Part shown: positions 1-10,640 of the stretch, in pieces
Position numbering within the stretch: position 1 is the first letter of the stretch
Layout: every line of letters begins with the position of its first letter
Translations under genes and position numbers: made by a program
Assembly: GCA_905221605.1 (NCBI GenBank)
Contig: CAJNDS010000191.1
Span: 1 to 62,000, forward strand
From: Symbiodinium natans
Lineage: Eukaryota > Sar > Dinophyceae > Suessiales > Symbiodiniaceae
Reading direction: 5' to 3'
DNA length: 62,000 bases
Notes under the pieces: generated by a model
Database searches by the model: none
The model's input: only the letters and a program-made list of their open reading frames with translations
Told to the model about the DNA's origin: nothing

Positions 1-364
1 CCAGGAAGAAGAAGCTGCAGAAGTCTCGAGCGAACACGTGGAGGCCGCCTCATCTGCAAGCTTATTGAGTCGTCGCCACGAGGGTGGTACCCTAAGATGG
101 CCGCTGCGCCCGTGAGCCGGAACCCAAGACACCTCATAAGACCGTCGCCTTAGCACGGAGCGCAAATTGCGCCACAGAAAAGACTTGCCAACCGAAACCG
201 TCGCACCTGCTAAACCCGACACGACGGCATGGTGATCTGTCAGAAAGTGTGCATCAGATATGCCCGCCCTTTCAGCGGCAGTCGCAGCTACTAGAACTGC
301 GACAACCTCGGCGGCATTGACAGTAGTTTCGATTCTACCCAAAGGCTGGGACCAAGTACATTCT

Positions 365-1605
365 TCAGACCCAGATACCCATGCTACCGCCAGGGCAGCA
401 ACACGGATGTCTGGAATCGCAGGGTTCAAGAAGGCGTCGTTGCAAAGGGCAGAGCCGTAAGCTCAGCACAGCCCCTGAACCCAGGAGCCAAGCGAGGAGG
501 AGCAGAACCATTAAGGTCGAAGCGGATACCCAGGAAGTCCAGGAAGTCGGTTCTCGCAGAAGGGAATTGAAGGGAACCTCTGACATGCTTGGGGCGGAGC
601 ATTTACGAAAGCAAGTTCTTCCTTGCTGTCATCTTCTTTTTGGCCACTAAGGTTGTCAAGTTCTCGGAGCACCTGCGCGGCGCTGGTCAAGTCCTGCATG
701 GTCGTAGCAACTGTGGTCCTGTCATCCACGTAAGTGTGGAAAGACCACGCCCGGAACCTCAGATGCCAGGACCGCCGCATGAGCAGCAGCAAAGAGAGCA
801 GCCCCAAGGGGACTAACCGGGTCGCCCTGCGCGAGACCCCGGTCGGGAATTTTCCAATCCCCTGCCACTGCGCCGGTCCTGACGATTGCCGGCCGCCTCT
901 GGTTAAGGCCGAAGAAAAGGTCTGCATGCTTAGGTCTCATTCCGAAGGCTCTGGCAAGCTGGTTGGCCAGCTCAGGATCCAATCGGGTAAAACAGTTCGA
1001 AAGATCACTCTGGCGGATAAGAAGAGGACTCCCTTCAGCAACCGCCTTAGAGACCGCGTCCTCCACCCCAAAGAGCACCTGCAGCGCATCAGTACACTGG
1101 ATGTCCTTCGTCCAGGATCTGTATCGCCGCAGAAGCATCTTCTCGAGACATCTAGTCTAGTGACCATGCAAGTTACTCCAATAGGCCGGTAGTCGGAAGA
1201 GCCGGCTTTCTTCGGAATCATAACGACCTCCTGCAACCGGAGAGCATGCGGCCAGGAGGCAGTGTCCTTGATGAGATTACAAAGTTCAAGCAGACGCAGA
1301 AGAGCATCCTTAGGTGCGTTCAGCAAAGTTTCGGCGGCCCACTGGGCTGGTCCTGGAGAAGTGCCCCGCGAGCCCCGCAGGGCCCGCTGGAGCTCATCAA
1401 GACTGAAAGGATCGTCCACACCCCGAGGCTCAGCACAAGGCGTGATGAAAGGTCTGACCTTTTCTAAGTAGGCAACACGTTGGGCAGAGGGGAGGGGAGG
1501 GTGGGACTCGCTCTGCCCCAGAGAGAATGACCGCAGGATCTGCAGTAACCCCTTGAGTGCGACCAACCGCATCAACGCCAGGACGGACGCCGTTGATGTA
1601 GTCAA
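365..1605 (-). pseudogene. LINE ORF2, reverse transcriptase domain (frameshifted)
   Basis: Three overlapping frames carry consecutive parts of one RT domain. Frame one (to about 1170) holds the fingers: GPAQWAAETLL, then VVMIPKKAGSSDYRPI. Frame two (722-1138) holds motif A SDLSNCFTRLD (residues 44-54 of that frame) and motif B GLAQGDPVSPLG (101-112). Frame three (511-927) holds the catalytic motif C as YVDD, at about 721-732. The family copies element RNA into DNA at a nicked target. YVDD rather than FADD is acceptable for an active site, and both Asp of motif C and the Asp of motif A are present. At least two frameshifts separate the blocks, so I call it a pseudogene. The domain probably continues toward position 1 in a decayed form. 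Confidence 0.85.
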
Positions 1606-2185
1606 AGAGGGGCTTCATACCCGAGCTGCGAGCCTTCTCACGCCAAGCAGCAAAACGATCATCTGACACCTCTTTTGCAGTTTGAAGAAGAGTGTGCTCC
1701 AATGTCTGCCTTAAGACAGCAAGATCCGAAAAGTCAGTTTCAGCATCCAACAAACCACTACGACGCATCTCATGGAAATCGGAGACTGTTTTCCGAAGCA
1801 AGTTGCCGTCCACATGGTCCTTCTCAACTTGATGCTCAAGCTCAACGACCCGACGCCACATTCTATGCAACCGGCGTTCGTGAACAGGCATGCGTCTCGC
1901 GCCTGGGCCTTTCCAAACCAGCTGACGAGTCACAAGGTTTGTGCCTTGGAACCTTCGTGCGTGGGACATAGGAATCCCTGCAGCAACTTCAAGAGCACAC
2001 GACCAAGTCCGCCAAGCCTTTTCAACGTTCTGGGCACGAAGAGCCACGTCCCAGTCAGTTTCAAACTTCGGCCAAGCGCGGCCCCAGCCCTGACACCAAT
2101 GCTCGGCATCAACTGTCACAACAGGGTACCTACGAATGGCCGTGTAGGGAGAGACGTTCCGGGACCTCGACCTGCAAGAAAACAC
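1430..2185 (-). pseudogene. LINE ORF2, region between endonuclease and reverse transcriptase
   Basis: An open frame of about 250 codons joins the endonuclease (2130-2579) to the RT fingers. It is rich in Trp and Arg and contains a helix-forming stretch (LHRMWRRVVELEHQVEK), followed by DFHEMRRSGLLDAETDFSDL and KPLFDYINGVRP. The last motif resembles the short conserved block that often precedes RT in such elements. It has no independent function that I can name. Its frame differs from that of the downstream RT block, which indicates a frameshift near 1450-1500. Confidence 0.6.
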
Positions 2186-2935
2186 CCCTGTGATCAGCTA
2201 CCCGCATGCCCGTGTCCACACTTGAGACATTCAAGTGGCGAACAAAGGCGAAGTCGATGCACGAAGAGTCAGTGGACTTATACTCAAAGCCAACCGCCTC
2301 ATGAGCACATTGGCACAACTCGTGTAGCGCCGCCAGCTCCTCATCCCAAGGTTGAGCGTTGAAATCTCCACAAACGACAGTGGGGAGATCAGCATCCACG
2401 ATTCTAGCAGCAAGTACCTTGCTAATGTCCTGGCGATGCTGTTTTGCGAGACCGACACCGACGGGAAGGTAAACCGAAATCACCAATTTCGGGAGGCCAA
2501 CGAAAAGGATCCTGAAGCATGCAAGAGGGGCCAGCCAGCGAGCAACGTGACAACCGACCTGCCGTTTCCTGCAGCACAATTGTATCCGGGGAAACCCATG
2601 CAGCGAGCAGCTTTCCCAAAGCGAGAAGCCCTCCCGGGATCATGATGAGTCTCAGCTACAGCGATAACATCAGCACGACGTTCCTGAGCCCTTGAGGCAA
2701 AGAGCCCCCGCTTCCCGGCGCTTTTGGGACCAACCAAACCACGAAGGTTCGTGAAGAGAACATTGAGGGTGTTGCCTAAACCCTGTCCTCGTCGGCCGCC
2801 CCGCGGTGGACCTGGATTCGAGGCTTCACCTACTCTCTGCGCCGCGCATTCAACACCGCTTGTGCTTTTTAGACACTTGCGCATACCTCCTAAGCGTCTG
2901 CTTGTCCGCCGCCCTGCGGCGTTTTGCCGACACAC
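2130..2935 (-). pseudogene. LINE ORF2, endonuclease/exonuclease/phosphatase domain with 2A-like motif at its N-terminus
   Basis: The N-terminal part (2480-2935) contains GEASNPGP at residues 36-43, then LNVLFTNLRG and ADVIAVAETHH, which match the start of an EEP endonuclease (the Glu of the QET-like motif). After a frame change at about 2545 the domain continues with VVCGDFNAQPWD (GDFN at residues 71-74 of the 2130-2579 frame), SSCIDF and VADHRGV (ADH at 128-130). Such endonucleases nick target DNA for target-primed reverse transcription. All catalytic blocks are visible but lie in two frames. The ExxNPGP motif resembles 2A ribosome-skipping peptides but has one residue more than the ExNPGP consensus. 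Confidence 0.8.
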
Positions 2936-2997
2936 CCTTCGTAGGCATCCTGGAAGAGGCCCGGGGATCAGTGCGCCTAGTGAGCTTCACAGTGTGC

Positions 2998-3285
2998 TTA
3001 GTTCTGCAACCCAACCTGGCGTACAGCGACCTCAACCAGGCGCCCTCGCATCTTGAGGTGGTCTGGCGTCGCTGGGCAAGCCATGCGCCGGGAGTGCGAG
3101 AGATCGTAGCATCCGCCACACTTAGTGCACTCGAACTTGGCCGGGGTACCTCGGGGTGGCTCTTTAACAGGGACATCCTTGAGCTCGTGAAGGTTAGCCA
3201 AAATCCTGGGAGAAACGATCGCGCGGAGGTTGCACCATTGCGTCCAGGCTTTGCGTTTGCGACCTTCAGAGGCCCTATTTGACAC
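2998..3285 (-). pseudogene. Cys-rich zinc-binding segment between LINE ORF1 and endonuclease
   Basis: A 95-codon frame contains KFECTKCGGCYDLSHSRRMACP. The CxxCxxC cluster followed by His and Cys 8-14 residues later resembles a small zinc ribbon or knuckle. In LINEs such a segment commonly lies at the end of ORF1 or the start of ORF2 and binds nucleic acid. Position and orientation fit that role. The segment is out of frame with both neighbours. Confidence 0.5.
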
Positions 3286-3494
3286 GTACAGGCTCTTCTG
3301 TTTGCCTTGTTCGGGGGCCAGTTTTGGGAAGGGAAACCCAGGCTGGCAACTAGATCAATGCTTGCGAGCAGCGTAAAAACGACTATCTATTCTGATCTCT
3401 TTTGGGGAGCAACTCCGTGCATGCCGAAAGCGCCAACCGCACACACAAGTGAAAGCACCGTTGGCGCATGTAGCTTCTGGCGCACCCGTGGCGC

Positions 3495-5228
3495 TCAAAG
3501 CGCTCTTGGAAACCGGCCTGGAAGAGCTGGAAGACGACGCAACAGCAGACTGGGCAGTTCAGATGCCTTTGTGACCTTGGTACCGCGTGCACTCTTAGGC
3601 GTAGCCCCAACTCGGAAGGTGGAGCAAGAGGCATGTGAACTTTTGGCAGACTTGGCCCCAACCCCAACCTTGAAGGTGGAAACTGAAGCAGTCCGAGACG
3701 ACAAAGAGGAGCGACCAGGGAGCTTGAGCAAGTTGTCCGAAGTGAGCCTACTCGAGGCCTCGCGTCCGGCCCCCTTAGCCACGAAAACTTCCTGCAACAC
3801 AGTCTTGTCGCCGTGACGCAAGCTGAGCCACTGTGTTTTAGGAGCCAAGCCGTGCTTGGGGCACCACGCTACGTCCTTAGCGGACTGGCGCCCAATGACA
3901 CATGTGAGGCCCACAACCTCATTGTTGAGCGAGTGCTGTTTCCAGAGAGCTGCAACCTCTTCAGCTGCCTCTTCGGAAAGAATAGCCGCTACTGGCTGAG
4001 GTCCTGGAGCTTCTCCTCGCTGCAGCTTACTGAGCACCGAGGCTTGTTTCATGATGGCCATCCCTTTCCAATCCTCATCCCTGAGAGCGTATTCAAGCAG
4101 AGGATTGGAACCGACAGCGACTTCTGTAAGGGGTTTTGGGGGGTTCTTCTTAAGGATGGACATGGCCTTTTTTGGGGTATCTTTTGGGGCCTCGGCTGCT
4201 ACAGATTCCTTACGGGCACTCTGTGTATTCTGAGGTCCCGCAGTCGAGCTAACGGAAGGAGAGTCCAGCAAATAGTGGCCTGCTTCAGCTCCTTTCACCA
4301 GCTTTTGGAGCCTTTTGAGGAAAACATCACTCGCAGGAGGCTTCGCAACCAAACGTGCCAAGGCAGCATGCAAGCATGGTTTGGCTTTGGAGCCCTTGCG
4401 ACTAGGAGTCTGATTGTTTTGGCTACTCTGAGGCCCAGGCGCAGGAGCAGGAAACTTAGCAAAAGCCATTGCGACCGTTCTTTGCCTCAGAGCTGTCCGC
4501 GTGGCCCCCGCCCAAGAGGTTGAGAACCGCGGAGCGAACTTGCCCTCGGAAACCTCGTGGTCACCAGAGATCTCCTGCGGAGCGAAGTTGCTGTCGGAAC
4601 CCTCAAGGTCACCAGACATCTGGGAAGGCGTGTGTGTACACAGAAGGACCGCTCTCATGTGAGCCACCCGTCCATGCCGGTGAACTTGGCGACGGAAGAA
4701 GGAAAGCCCTCTTGCACCGACGATTCTTCGCTTGTTCACCACTCGCGCCTCCACAATGGCACGCCGGGTGGCGCAAAGCACTCGACGAGTCCAGTTGCTA
4801 TCTCCCGCCCATGTCCCTGCAGAACTCCGGCGAGCAGCGGCGGCAGCAGCAGCAGCAACCTTCTCGTAACCATGGCGGCGAGGAACCTGGTCAACATCAT
4901 CATCTACTGGGGAGCCCGTAGGGGGGCTGGTGCGTACACGGTGGCATCTCCGCATCATGGATCTGCCACGCGTTTGCCGAAACAAGACTTTATCACACAT
5001 GCAATTGGCCTCCACTTGAGGCTCCAAGAGCGCCTGCTTGGGCGACTCGCTGTCATTTTGGGGCCCTTGCGTCCCCTCCGTACTGTTGGAAAGTTCTTTA
5101 GGGTGAGCGCTCACCCGCGAGTTCTTGAGATCTTGGGGTTCTGGCGTCCCCTCCGCTTTATCTTGGAATTCTTGAAACCACTGCCAGCCATAAAGGCGAA
5201 ACATGAGGAAGAACCCTCCAGGGGCCAT
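3495..5228 (-). CDS. LINE ORF1-like protein (577 codons)
   Basis: This is the longest open frame of the element. The protein is low in complexity: an acidic/polar N-terminus, an Ala run near residue 130, a basic Arg-rich central part, two degenerate copies of a SGD-E-S-FAP unit (SGDLEGSDSNFAPQ and SGDHEVSEGKFAPR), and Lys/Ser/Pro-rich helices toward the C-terminus (LLEYALRDEDWKGMAIMKQA). I recognise no catalytic motif. Its position upstream of the endonuclease and RT suggests an RNA-binding ORF1 product. The start is uncertain: an alternative frame at 5111-5494 continues upstream and may hold the real N-terminus. Confidence 0.5.
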   Translation of the reverse strand: MAPGGFFLMFRLYGWQWFQEFQDKAEGTPEPQDLKNSRVSAHPKELSNSTEGTQGPQNDSESPKQALLEPQVEANCMCDKVLFRQTRGRSMMRRCHRVRTSPPTGSPVDDDVDQVPRRHGYEKVAAAAAAAARRSSAGTWAGDSNWTRRVLCATRRAIVEARVVNKRRIVGARGLSFFRRQVHRHGRVAHMRAVLLCTHTPSQMSGDLEGSDSNFAPQEISGDHEVSEGKFAPRFSTSWAGATRTALRQRTVAMAFAKFPAPAPGPQSSQNNQTPSRKGSKAKPCLHAALARLVAKPPASDVFLKRLQKLVKGAEAGHYLLDSPSVSSTAGPQNTQSARKESVAAEAPKDTPKKAMSILKKNPPKPLTEVAVGSNPLLEYALRDEDWKGMAIMKQASVLSKLQRGEAPGPQPVAAILSEEAAEEVAALWKQHSLNNEVVGLTCVIGRQSAKDVAWCPKHGLAPKTQWLSLRHGDKTVLQEVFVAKGAGREASSRLTSDNLLKLPGRSSLSSRTASVSTFKVGVGAKSAKSSHASCSTFRVGATPKSARGTKVTKASELPSLLLRRLPALPGRFPRAL

Positions 5229-5499
5229 GACGGCAGCCAGCGATGCACAAAGGAAAGGAAATTAGAACTAATTGAGCGTTTTGCTGAGGAGTCAGCACTT
5301 ATGGCCAAGGAGCATGGGTATGCCGACGCTCCATCCCCTACAGCAGAACAACTACTAAAAGGAAAGGAACCGGAATCCAAGGAACAGTTAAACCCACTCT
5401 TGGAATCTGAGCCTGCCAAGGGCTCAATCTCAGCACCCGTAGTGCTCGCGCTGTACTTCTCCAGGCACCGCTCCCGCCTTGTGTCGTGAAGCACCGGGC

Positions 5500-7430
5500 C
5501 AATGCAGCAGCGGCGGCCTCAACGGGCCGACCACTTCTAGAACATCGGACTTCCTTGACACGAAAACCCTTTAGATTGCAAACCAAGTCAACCACGCGGG
5601 GTACTGCATCTACACCTTGGACAGCAGGCGTTAGCCAAGCAGCAAGCTCACATCAAGCTAACACAGATCAAATCGAAATCGCTGCTAAGCTGCGCGAAGC
5701 AAGCTAACGTCCAGCGGAGGCCGAGCGAACGCTAAGCGTCTCAAGACCAATCAAAATCGCTGCTAAGAGCCAGATTCAAACGCGGCATGATGTGGGGGAG
5801 TGGACTTGCGTCAAAACAAACTACTTTGACAAGAGACTGAAAGTCCTAACTTCAAAGCGAGATCGCAGCATTCCAGCGCCCACCTCTGAAACAAGCAAAA
5901 TGCAGAGCCCCCAAACCCTTCATTTTGGTTCAAGCTGAGCATTAGCCGTTTCTTCGTCCAAGGCCAACCGAGGAAATTGCCGCTACGAATTAGGCGTCAA
6001 TGAGGATCGTCGGCTAGTAAATCTACTGGCTCAACTGGTTTCAACCCCAGCCGACTCAATATTCCTATGAACAGTATTTCGGAGCGAGTTGTGTATCCCA
6101 TACTTGCTACCTGTACTCTGTCGCATGCATGCCAATACATAGGATCCCAAAAGTGTTGGCCAATTCGTATTAGTATCATAGTGTGCCCATTGAGTAGGAC
6201 ACTCGCGTTGTATCAAGTTTTCGGAACCAAAGCACGTCATTAGCTGCGAACCGCTTGATGTCTTGCTCTGCAACACAAGCAGTCTGAGTCTACGGAGTAC
6301 TTGTACAGAAAAAAACATGAACAACGACCGTCGGGTCACACGGCTCTCCGTCAGGATTGCCAGAACTTCGACCGTCGACCCTTGTTGGACAGGACTGTTC
6401 TCAGAAGTGAGGCTGATACGCTCAAGCGACAGTGCGTGGTTGGCGGGGCCACGTGTACACCTCAGCGAGATCGGGGTCTGAAATGATGCTAAGACATACC
6501 CAAAGCAAACAAGTAGCTTTTCTCGACATATCATGGAGCCACACATCAGCCGCCATTTAGATTCCCCAGTTTGATTTGAGCTTTTCAAGGTTTGGTTCGA
6601 ACGTTTTGGCTAGCTTGAGGTTTCCGGAAAGCAAGTTTGTAGAGTGCAGGCTCTGCGTTTGGATGAAACTTAGTGCGCAGGGTCCGAAGGAAATAACCCA
6701 GTGCCGACAAGCCCAAGTTTGACCGTCAGAACGCTTCCACCAAGATCGCAACCCGCAAATCAGCCCGCAAGGCCCCTTGTCAAGGACGGCGCGCGGCACC
6801 CAAACATAAATACCTAAATCACGGCAACATCGACATTGCAGGCTGGACCTCATACCCCTAAAGCCTCCAACGCCTATACCAGCCCAGCGGCCAGCTTGTC
6901 TCCATGCGACTGAACAGCTAAGGTGTGCCCAGGCGTTGTCGGCCGAGCCTGGAAAGAAACAATTTTGAAGAGTTCAGGGTTTTGTTAACATCTGGGGAGC
7001 TTCAGCTTAGGCTGCTCTACAGCTCCCAGCCGTGTGCGTACTGGTTTCAGGGCTGAGGGGGTTTTGAAGGGTCTAGAGATGCCGATCTGCCGAACGGCCG
7101 CCATTACAAAATGAGCTTGTGTGGATGCATCGGGGCAGACGTTGAGGCTGTCGGGCAATCCCGACACAATAGCCTATAGAGACAAACGATCCGAAAAGCC
7201 ATGCAGGAGCTCAGCTTTGTATATCTCCACGTCTAACTCCAAAGCCTGGAATGTTATGCCTCGTATTGCGACCCCGGGCCATCTCCCACTCCACACTACC
7301 ACTTAGTTGAACACACCAGTTCCGCCCATAGGGTTGAAGGTTTAGGGTGGTTTGGGGTTGCAAGTTGCGGCTTGTAGTACCCCCCGAAGTTGTGAACAAA
7401 AAGTGGCCGAGGCCCCACAGCCTTACATCC
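5500..7430. other. Intergenic region without a clear gene
   Basis: This stretch has no telomere-like array and no recognised domain. Near 5640-5730 and 5750 there are short imperfect repeats of a GCTAA(C/G)-rich motif. At 5921-5934 the plus strand reads CATTTTGGTTCAAG, 13 of 14 bases identical to the 3' end of the dinoflagellate spliced leader. A 185-codon minus-strand frame at 6031-6588 is listed separately. Confidence 0.5.
6031..6588 (-). CDS. Unrecognised 185-codon ORF, possibly a decayed retroelement tail
   Basis: The reading frame is open for 185 codons, Ser/Arg/Leu-rich, without a recognisable domain. Its last part (NSLRNTVHRNIESAGVET) and an overlapping frame at 5997-6179 ending in PVDLLADDPH loosely recall the C-terminal region of dinoflagellate LINE ORF2 proteins. 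That would make it an old LINE 3' end rather than a host gene. There is no splice-site or expression evidence. A chance ORF remains quite possible. Confidence 0.2.
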   Translation of the reverse strand: MKSSNQTGESKWRLMCGSMICREKLLVCFGYVLASFQTPISLRCTRGPANHALSLERISLTSENSPVQQGSTVEVLAILTESRVTRRSLFMFFSVQVLRRLRLLVLQSKTSSGSQLMTCFGSENLIQRECPTQWAHYDTNTNWPTLLGSYVLACMRQSTGSKYGIHNSLRNTVHRNIESAGVETS

Positions 7431-7431
7431 T

Positions 7432-7550
7432 ATATGGGGGTTTCGGAAAACAGGGGTACCCTTTTTGGGGGGTCCCATAATATAAGGAAAATAGTATTTG
7501 GGGGGACACACTTTCAGAGGCGCCCGTTTGGAAACTCCCCATATAATCTT
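7432..7550. mobile_element. Hairpin MITE-like element with imperfect terminal inverted repeats
   Basis: The left end reads TATATGGGGGTTTCGGAAAA. The right end, read in reverse complement, begins TATATGGGGAGTTTCCAAAC. The two ends can pair over about 25 bases around a short centre containing a GGGGTCCC-type motif. There is no coding capacity. Related sequence with GGTACC and GGGGTCC motifs recurs near 24479-24570, 25960-26050, 28255-28360 and 28835-28945. Confidence 0.5.
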
Positions 7551-8110
7551 CAGGCGAAGAGGCCACGAAGGTCTGCGTCTGGGCAAGTGATGGATGCTGT
7601 GCAGAGCCCTGGGCCAGTGACCAGGATGGCCCTCAAAAACCCTCTAACAAATATTCCTGAATGTGATCCTCTGAAAGCCAACAAGGGAAAATGTAAAATA
7701 TCCCAAGGGCCTACCTGGGCGTACTTAGGGCTCCCAGGGGTTCTGGAAAAAGGTGGAGCTCGGGTTTTTAGGATCCCGGGTTTCGCAGGATCCTGGGAAT
7801 AAACTTTCTTAGTGCATGGGGCTTGGGGTTTGATGTTCCGATCAGCTGTCGACTGTAGGCGGTGAGGTCGGGTTCTTCATCCGGCAGCCCCAAGAGCTAT
7901 GTACAGGCCATGACGACCAAAATTTAGGGGCCGAACAGAGGCCCAAGCAGACCCTCATCAACCCGATAATCCCGGAGCCCCAGACCCTAAACCCTAAAGT
8001 CTTATGGCTTCAGCGCTTTCGGGGCCCCAGTGGCCCCAGTGGTTTCGAAACAGAAGTTGCGGCTGGGCCCAAGCTTCGGCCCATAGAACAAAGATCCCAA
8101 CATGGTTTTA

Positions 8111-8281
8111 GGTCCCAAAATTTAGGGCTTAGGGTTTAGGGTTTAGGGTTAGGATTTCCCTACCCCTCCCCGAGACAGATGGACCCCCATGACCTGAACA
8201 GGCCTCTGCGAACGAGCCCATCAGTTTAGGGCTAAGGGCTTAGGGCTTAGGGCTTAGGGTTTAGGGTTTAGGGTTTAGGGT
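8111..8281 (+). repeat. Interstitial telomere-like arrays (TTTAGGG and variants)
   Basis: Two short clusters (about 8111-8152 and 8222-8281) consist of TTTAGGG and CTTAGGG units in plus orientation. Around them (7990-8010, 8386-8400, 8620-8720) single CCCTAAA units occur in the opposite orientation. These are internal arrays, not a chromosome end, because complex sequence continues on both sides. Confidence 0.9.
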
Positions 8282-9402
8282 CTGATGCAACCCTCTCACA
8301 TCTCAAGTGTTCCCAAGGGCCCCGCCGGGGTGAGTAGCGGAAGCGAGGAGGCCTCAAACTCGCGTGGCTGCAATTTTCCCTCTCCCACGAAACCCTAAAG
8401 CCTCCTTCTCAGGCGCCGCTTGTTTGAAAGTCCTTTACGGAACAGGGACCAGAACTTTAGAGAGCAGAACAGTACCGGCACATCACTTTGAGGCAGCAGA
8501 ATGTTGATTCGCCAAGAGCTAGAAAGTCTGTCGACCATGGGGTAACACTCACTGCCAATGCCGAGGCAAGCCAGTGCGTTCAAAGCCCAGAGCATGAGAA
8601 GCATAAACCCCAAACCACTAAACTCTAAACCCGAAACCCTAAACTCTCAACCCTAAACCCCAACTTCCTAAACCCTCTAAGACTCCGAGACCCGAAGCCT
8701 CAAGCCGCCTCTTAAACCCTGAAGACTACCCCTGCTCCAGGCTTCCCGCCATGGGTCCGGTGTGCATCCGTGGAGAGGTGTCCGGCCTCCCGGCAAGCAA
8801 GACTAACACACACACACACACACATGTATACAACGTGTCTAGTATATGTCTATACGAGAAATCCTGCTTAGATGCCCTTTGACACTTTAGAGGCTGACTT
8901 GTAGGTTGCAGGCTTTGGTGGGTTTCGAATTCAGTGGAGAGCAGTAGGGTCTAAACTAACAATATCGGGCTGCAACTTGCAGAGGTGCCCCTTCTGACTC
9001 TTGAGAATCGTGTTTCGGGTTTTCACTTTTTGCTATCCTCGTTCACGTGCAGTAAAGAGCAAAATGTATTGAACAACGTGACCGAAGTGGGCCAACAAGT
9101 CACGTCCCTTAGTCTGGGCTTCAACAAAGGGACCCCTTATATTTCGGATAGAGGTGGGACGACTCTGGGGTAGAAGCGGGAAGTGCGCAAACCTTCGAAG
9201 CTCCCACCCTAAGCCGTAAGCCTTCAAACCCCCTAAGACCCGGTTTAGGGTCTACCTGGTGATGCAAACGACGGTTTAAAACTAGTATGCCGAAATGTAC
9301 GTAAATTTTGAAGAGACGTAAAAATTAGTGGTATCTCGAGATACGGGAAATGTCCCACAGCCAAAGTGTCACTACATAAATTTCGTATGCCATATGACTA
9401 GG

Positions 9403-9502
9403 AATGTTTCGTATATATAAGTATATATGTATATATATATATATATATATGTGTATCTCTCTGCATATATATATATATATACACATATATATACACAAAC
9501 CC
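9403..9502. repeat. AT microsatellite
   Basis: Alternating (TA)n with interspersed TGTATA units occupies about 100 bases. The small Tyr/Ile open frame across it is a by-product of the repeat. Confidence 0.9.
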
Positions 9503-9520
9503 TATATAGACCCAGGAGAA

Positions 9521-9760
9521 GCTTGGGGGCTTCTACGGGTTTCCTCGCTCTAGCGAGGGGGCTCTTGAGAGCTCTGAGGTCTGGGTTTCCAGGGTGTAGG
9601 AGGGTTTAGTCTACTTCTGGGGGATGCAAGGGTTCAGAGTTGCAGGCTTCGTTTAAGAGGGGCTTGGGGGCTTCTACAGGTTTCCTCACTCTAGCGAGGG
9701 GGCTCTTGAGAGCTCTGGGGTTTGGGCTCGGGGGTCGACAGGTCGAGGGCTTCCAGGGGT
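9521..9760 (+). repeat. Tandem duplication, period about 141 bp
   Basis: The segment that begins GCTTGGGGGCTTCTAC at 9521 recurs at 9662 with few differences, including the shared CTCTAGCGAGGGGGCTCTTG block and its self-complementary GAGAGCTCT. This is a direct duplication without coding potential. Confidence 0.75.
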
Positions 9761-10239
9761 TACGAGGGTTGTTTTTAGGGGATGCTAGGTAGGAGCCTCT
9801 CTGAACTTTTGGCGCTGTGCCCCACGTCGGCTCAATCCCCGTGCCGTGCTTGGAGGTCCATGGTACTTAGTAACCAATTCGAATTGTACTTATAACCCAA
9901 CGTCGTACCTTTTTGGGGTGGTATGCGAGAATCCCCTGTAACTAATCCAGAAAGGAACCAGATACTTGGAGGTTGAGGGTAAGCTCCATGCATAATCAGT
10001 TTAAGCAGCGACACAAGCAAAACTGAGACAGTTAGCGAAAAAACAGTCTCACTCAGGAAAAACAGTCAGACTGAAAAAACATTAAAAAAACAGTCCAAGT
10101 ACGGTGCCATGTTGACTTTCGGGTTCGGGTTTTTGCCGACATCATGGTGACATATTACGGGGGCTGTTCGGGGGACGGCTTTTCGGGGTCGACATTTTTC
10201 ACCAAATGTCGACCCCGCATCCTCAAAAATCCAGTCTTT

Positions 10240-10640
10240 TGAGGGGTGGGGGGGGGGCCTGCATGAGGGGGGCGTGTCGGGGGGGGGGAGGGGGGTGTGG
10301 GGGGGGGGGGTGGGGGGGGGCTGTGGGGCTGCGAGGCTGGGCTGTTGTGGCTGTGGGCTGCGGGGTTTGGGACTGCGGGGCTGCGGGCTGCGGGCTGCGG
10401 GGCTGCGTGGGCGGGGCTGCGGGGGGGCTGCGGGGCTGCGGGGCTGCGGGGCTGCGGGGCTGCGGGGCTGCGGGGCTGCGGGTGCGGTGCGGGGCTGCGG
10501 AGGGGCTGCGGGGCTGCAGGGCTGCGGGGCTGGGCTGCGGGGCTGCGGGGCTGGGAAGGGTTGGGGGGGTTGGGGTGGTGGGGTTGGGGGGGAATCGATT
10601 TTAGAAAGGAAAATCGTTTTCTGGGGGGGGCGGGTGGCGG
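10240..10640 (+). repeat. G-rich satellite, mainly CTGCGGGG octamers
   Basis: After a G-run-rich lead (10240-10320) the octamer CTGCGGGG and shortened variants repeat to about 10555, followed by more GGGG tracts. Closely spaced G runs on one strand could form G-quadruplexes. The Gly/Cys/Ala-rich open frames are artefacts of the repeat. Confidence 0.9.

Larger units (their letters stand above)
1..5228 (-). mobile_element. Decayed LINE (non-LTR retrotransposon), minus strand, cut by the window edge
   Basis: In 5'-to-3' order on the minus strand there is a long ORF1, a Cys-rich patch, an endonuclease/exonuclease/phosphatase domain with GDFN and ADH motifs, and a reverse transcriptase with SDLSNCF, GLAQGDPVSP and YVDD motifs. 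This is the standard order of a LINE that encodes an apurinic-type endonuclease. The coding frame changes at about 2545, between the linker and the RT fingers, near 1170 and near 800, so the copy is unlikely to be active unless the assembly carries errors. Its 3' part (the rest of RT, RNase H, the tail) lies left of position 1. A separate RNase H fragment of similar type lies at 37.6-39.1 kb. No target-site duplication can be seen because only one end is in view. Confidence 0.85.
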
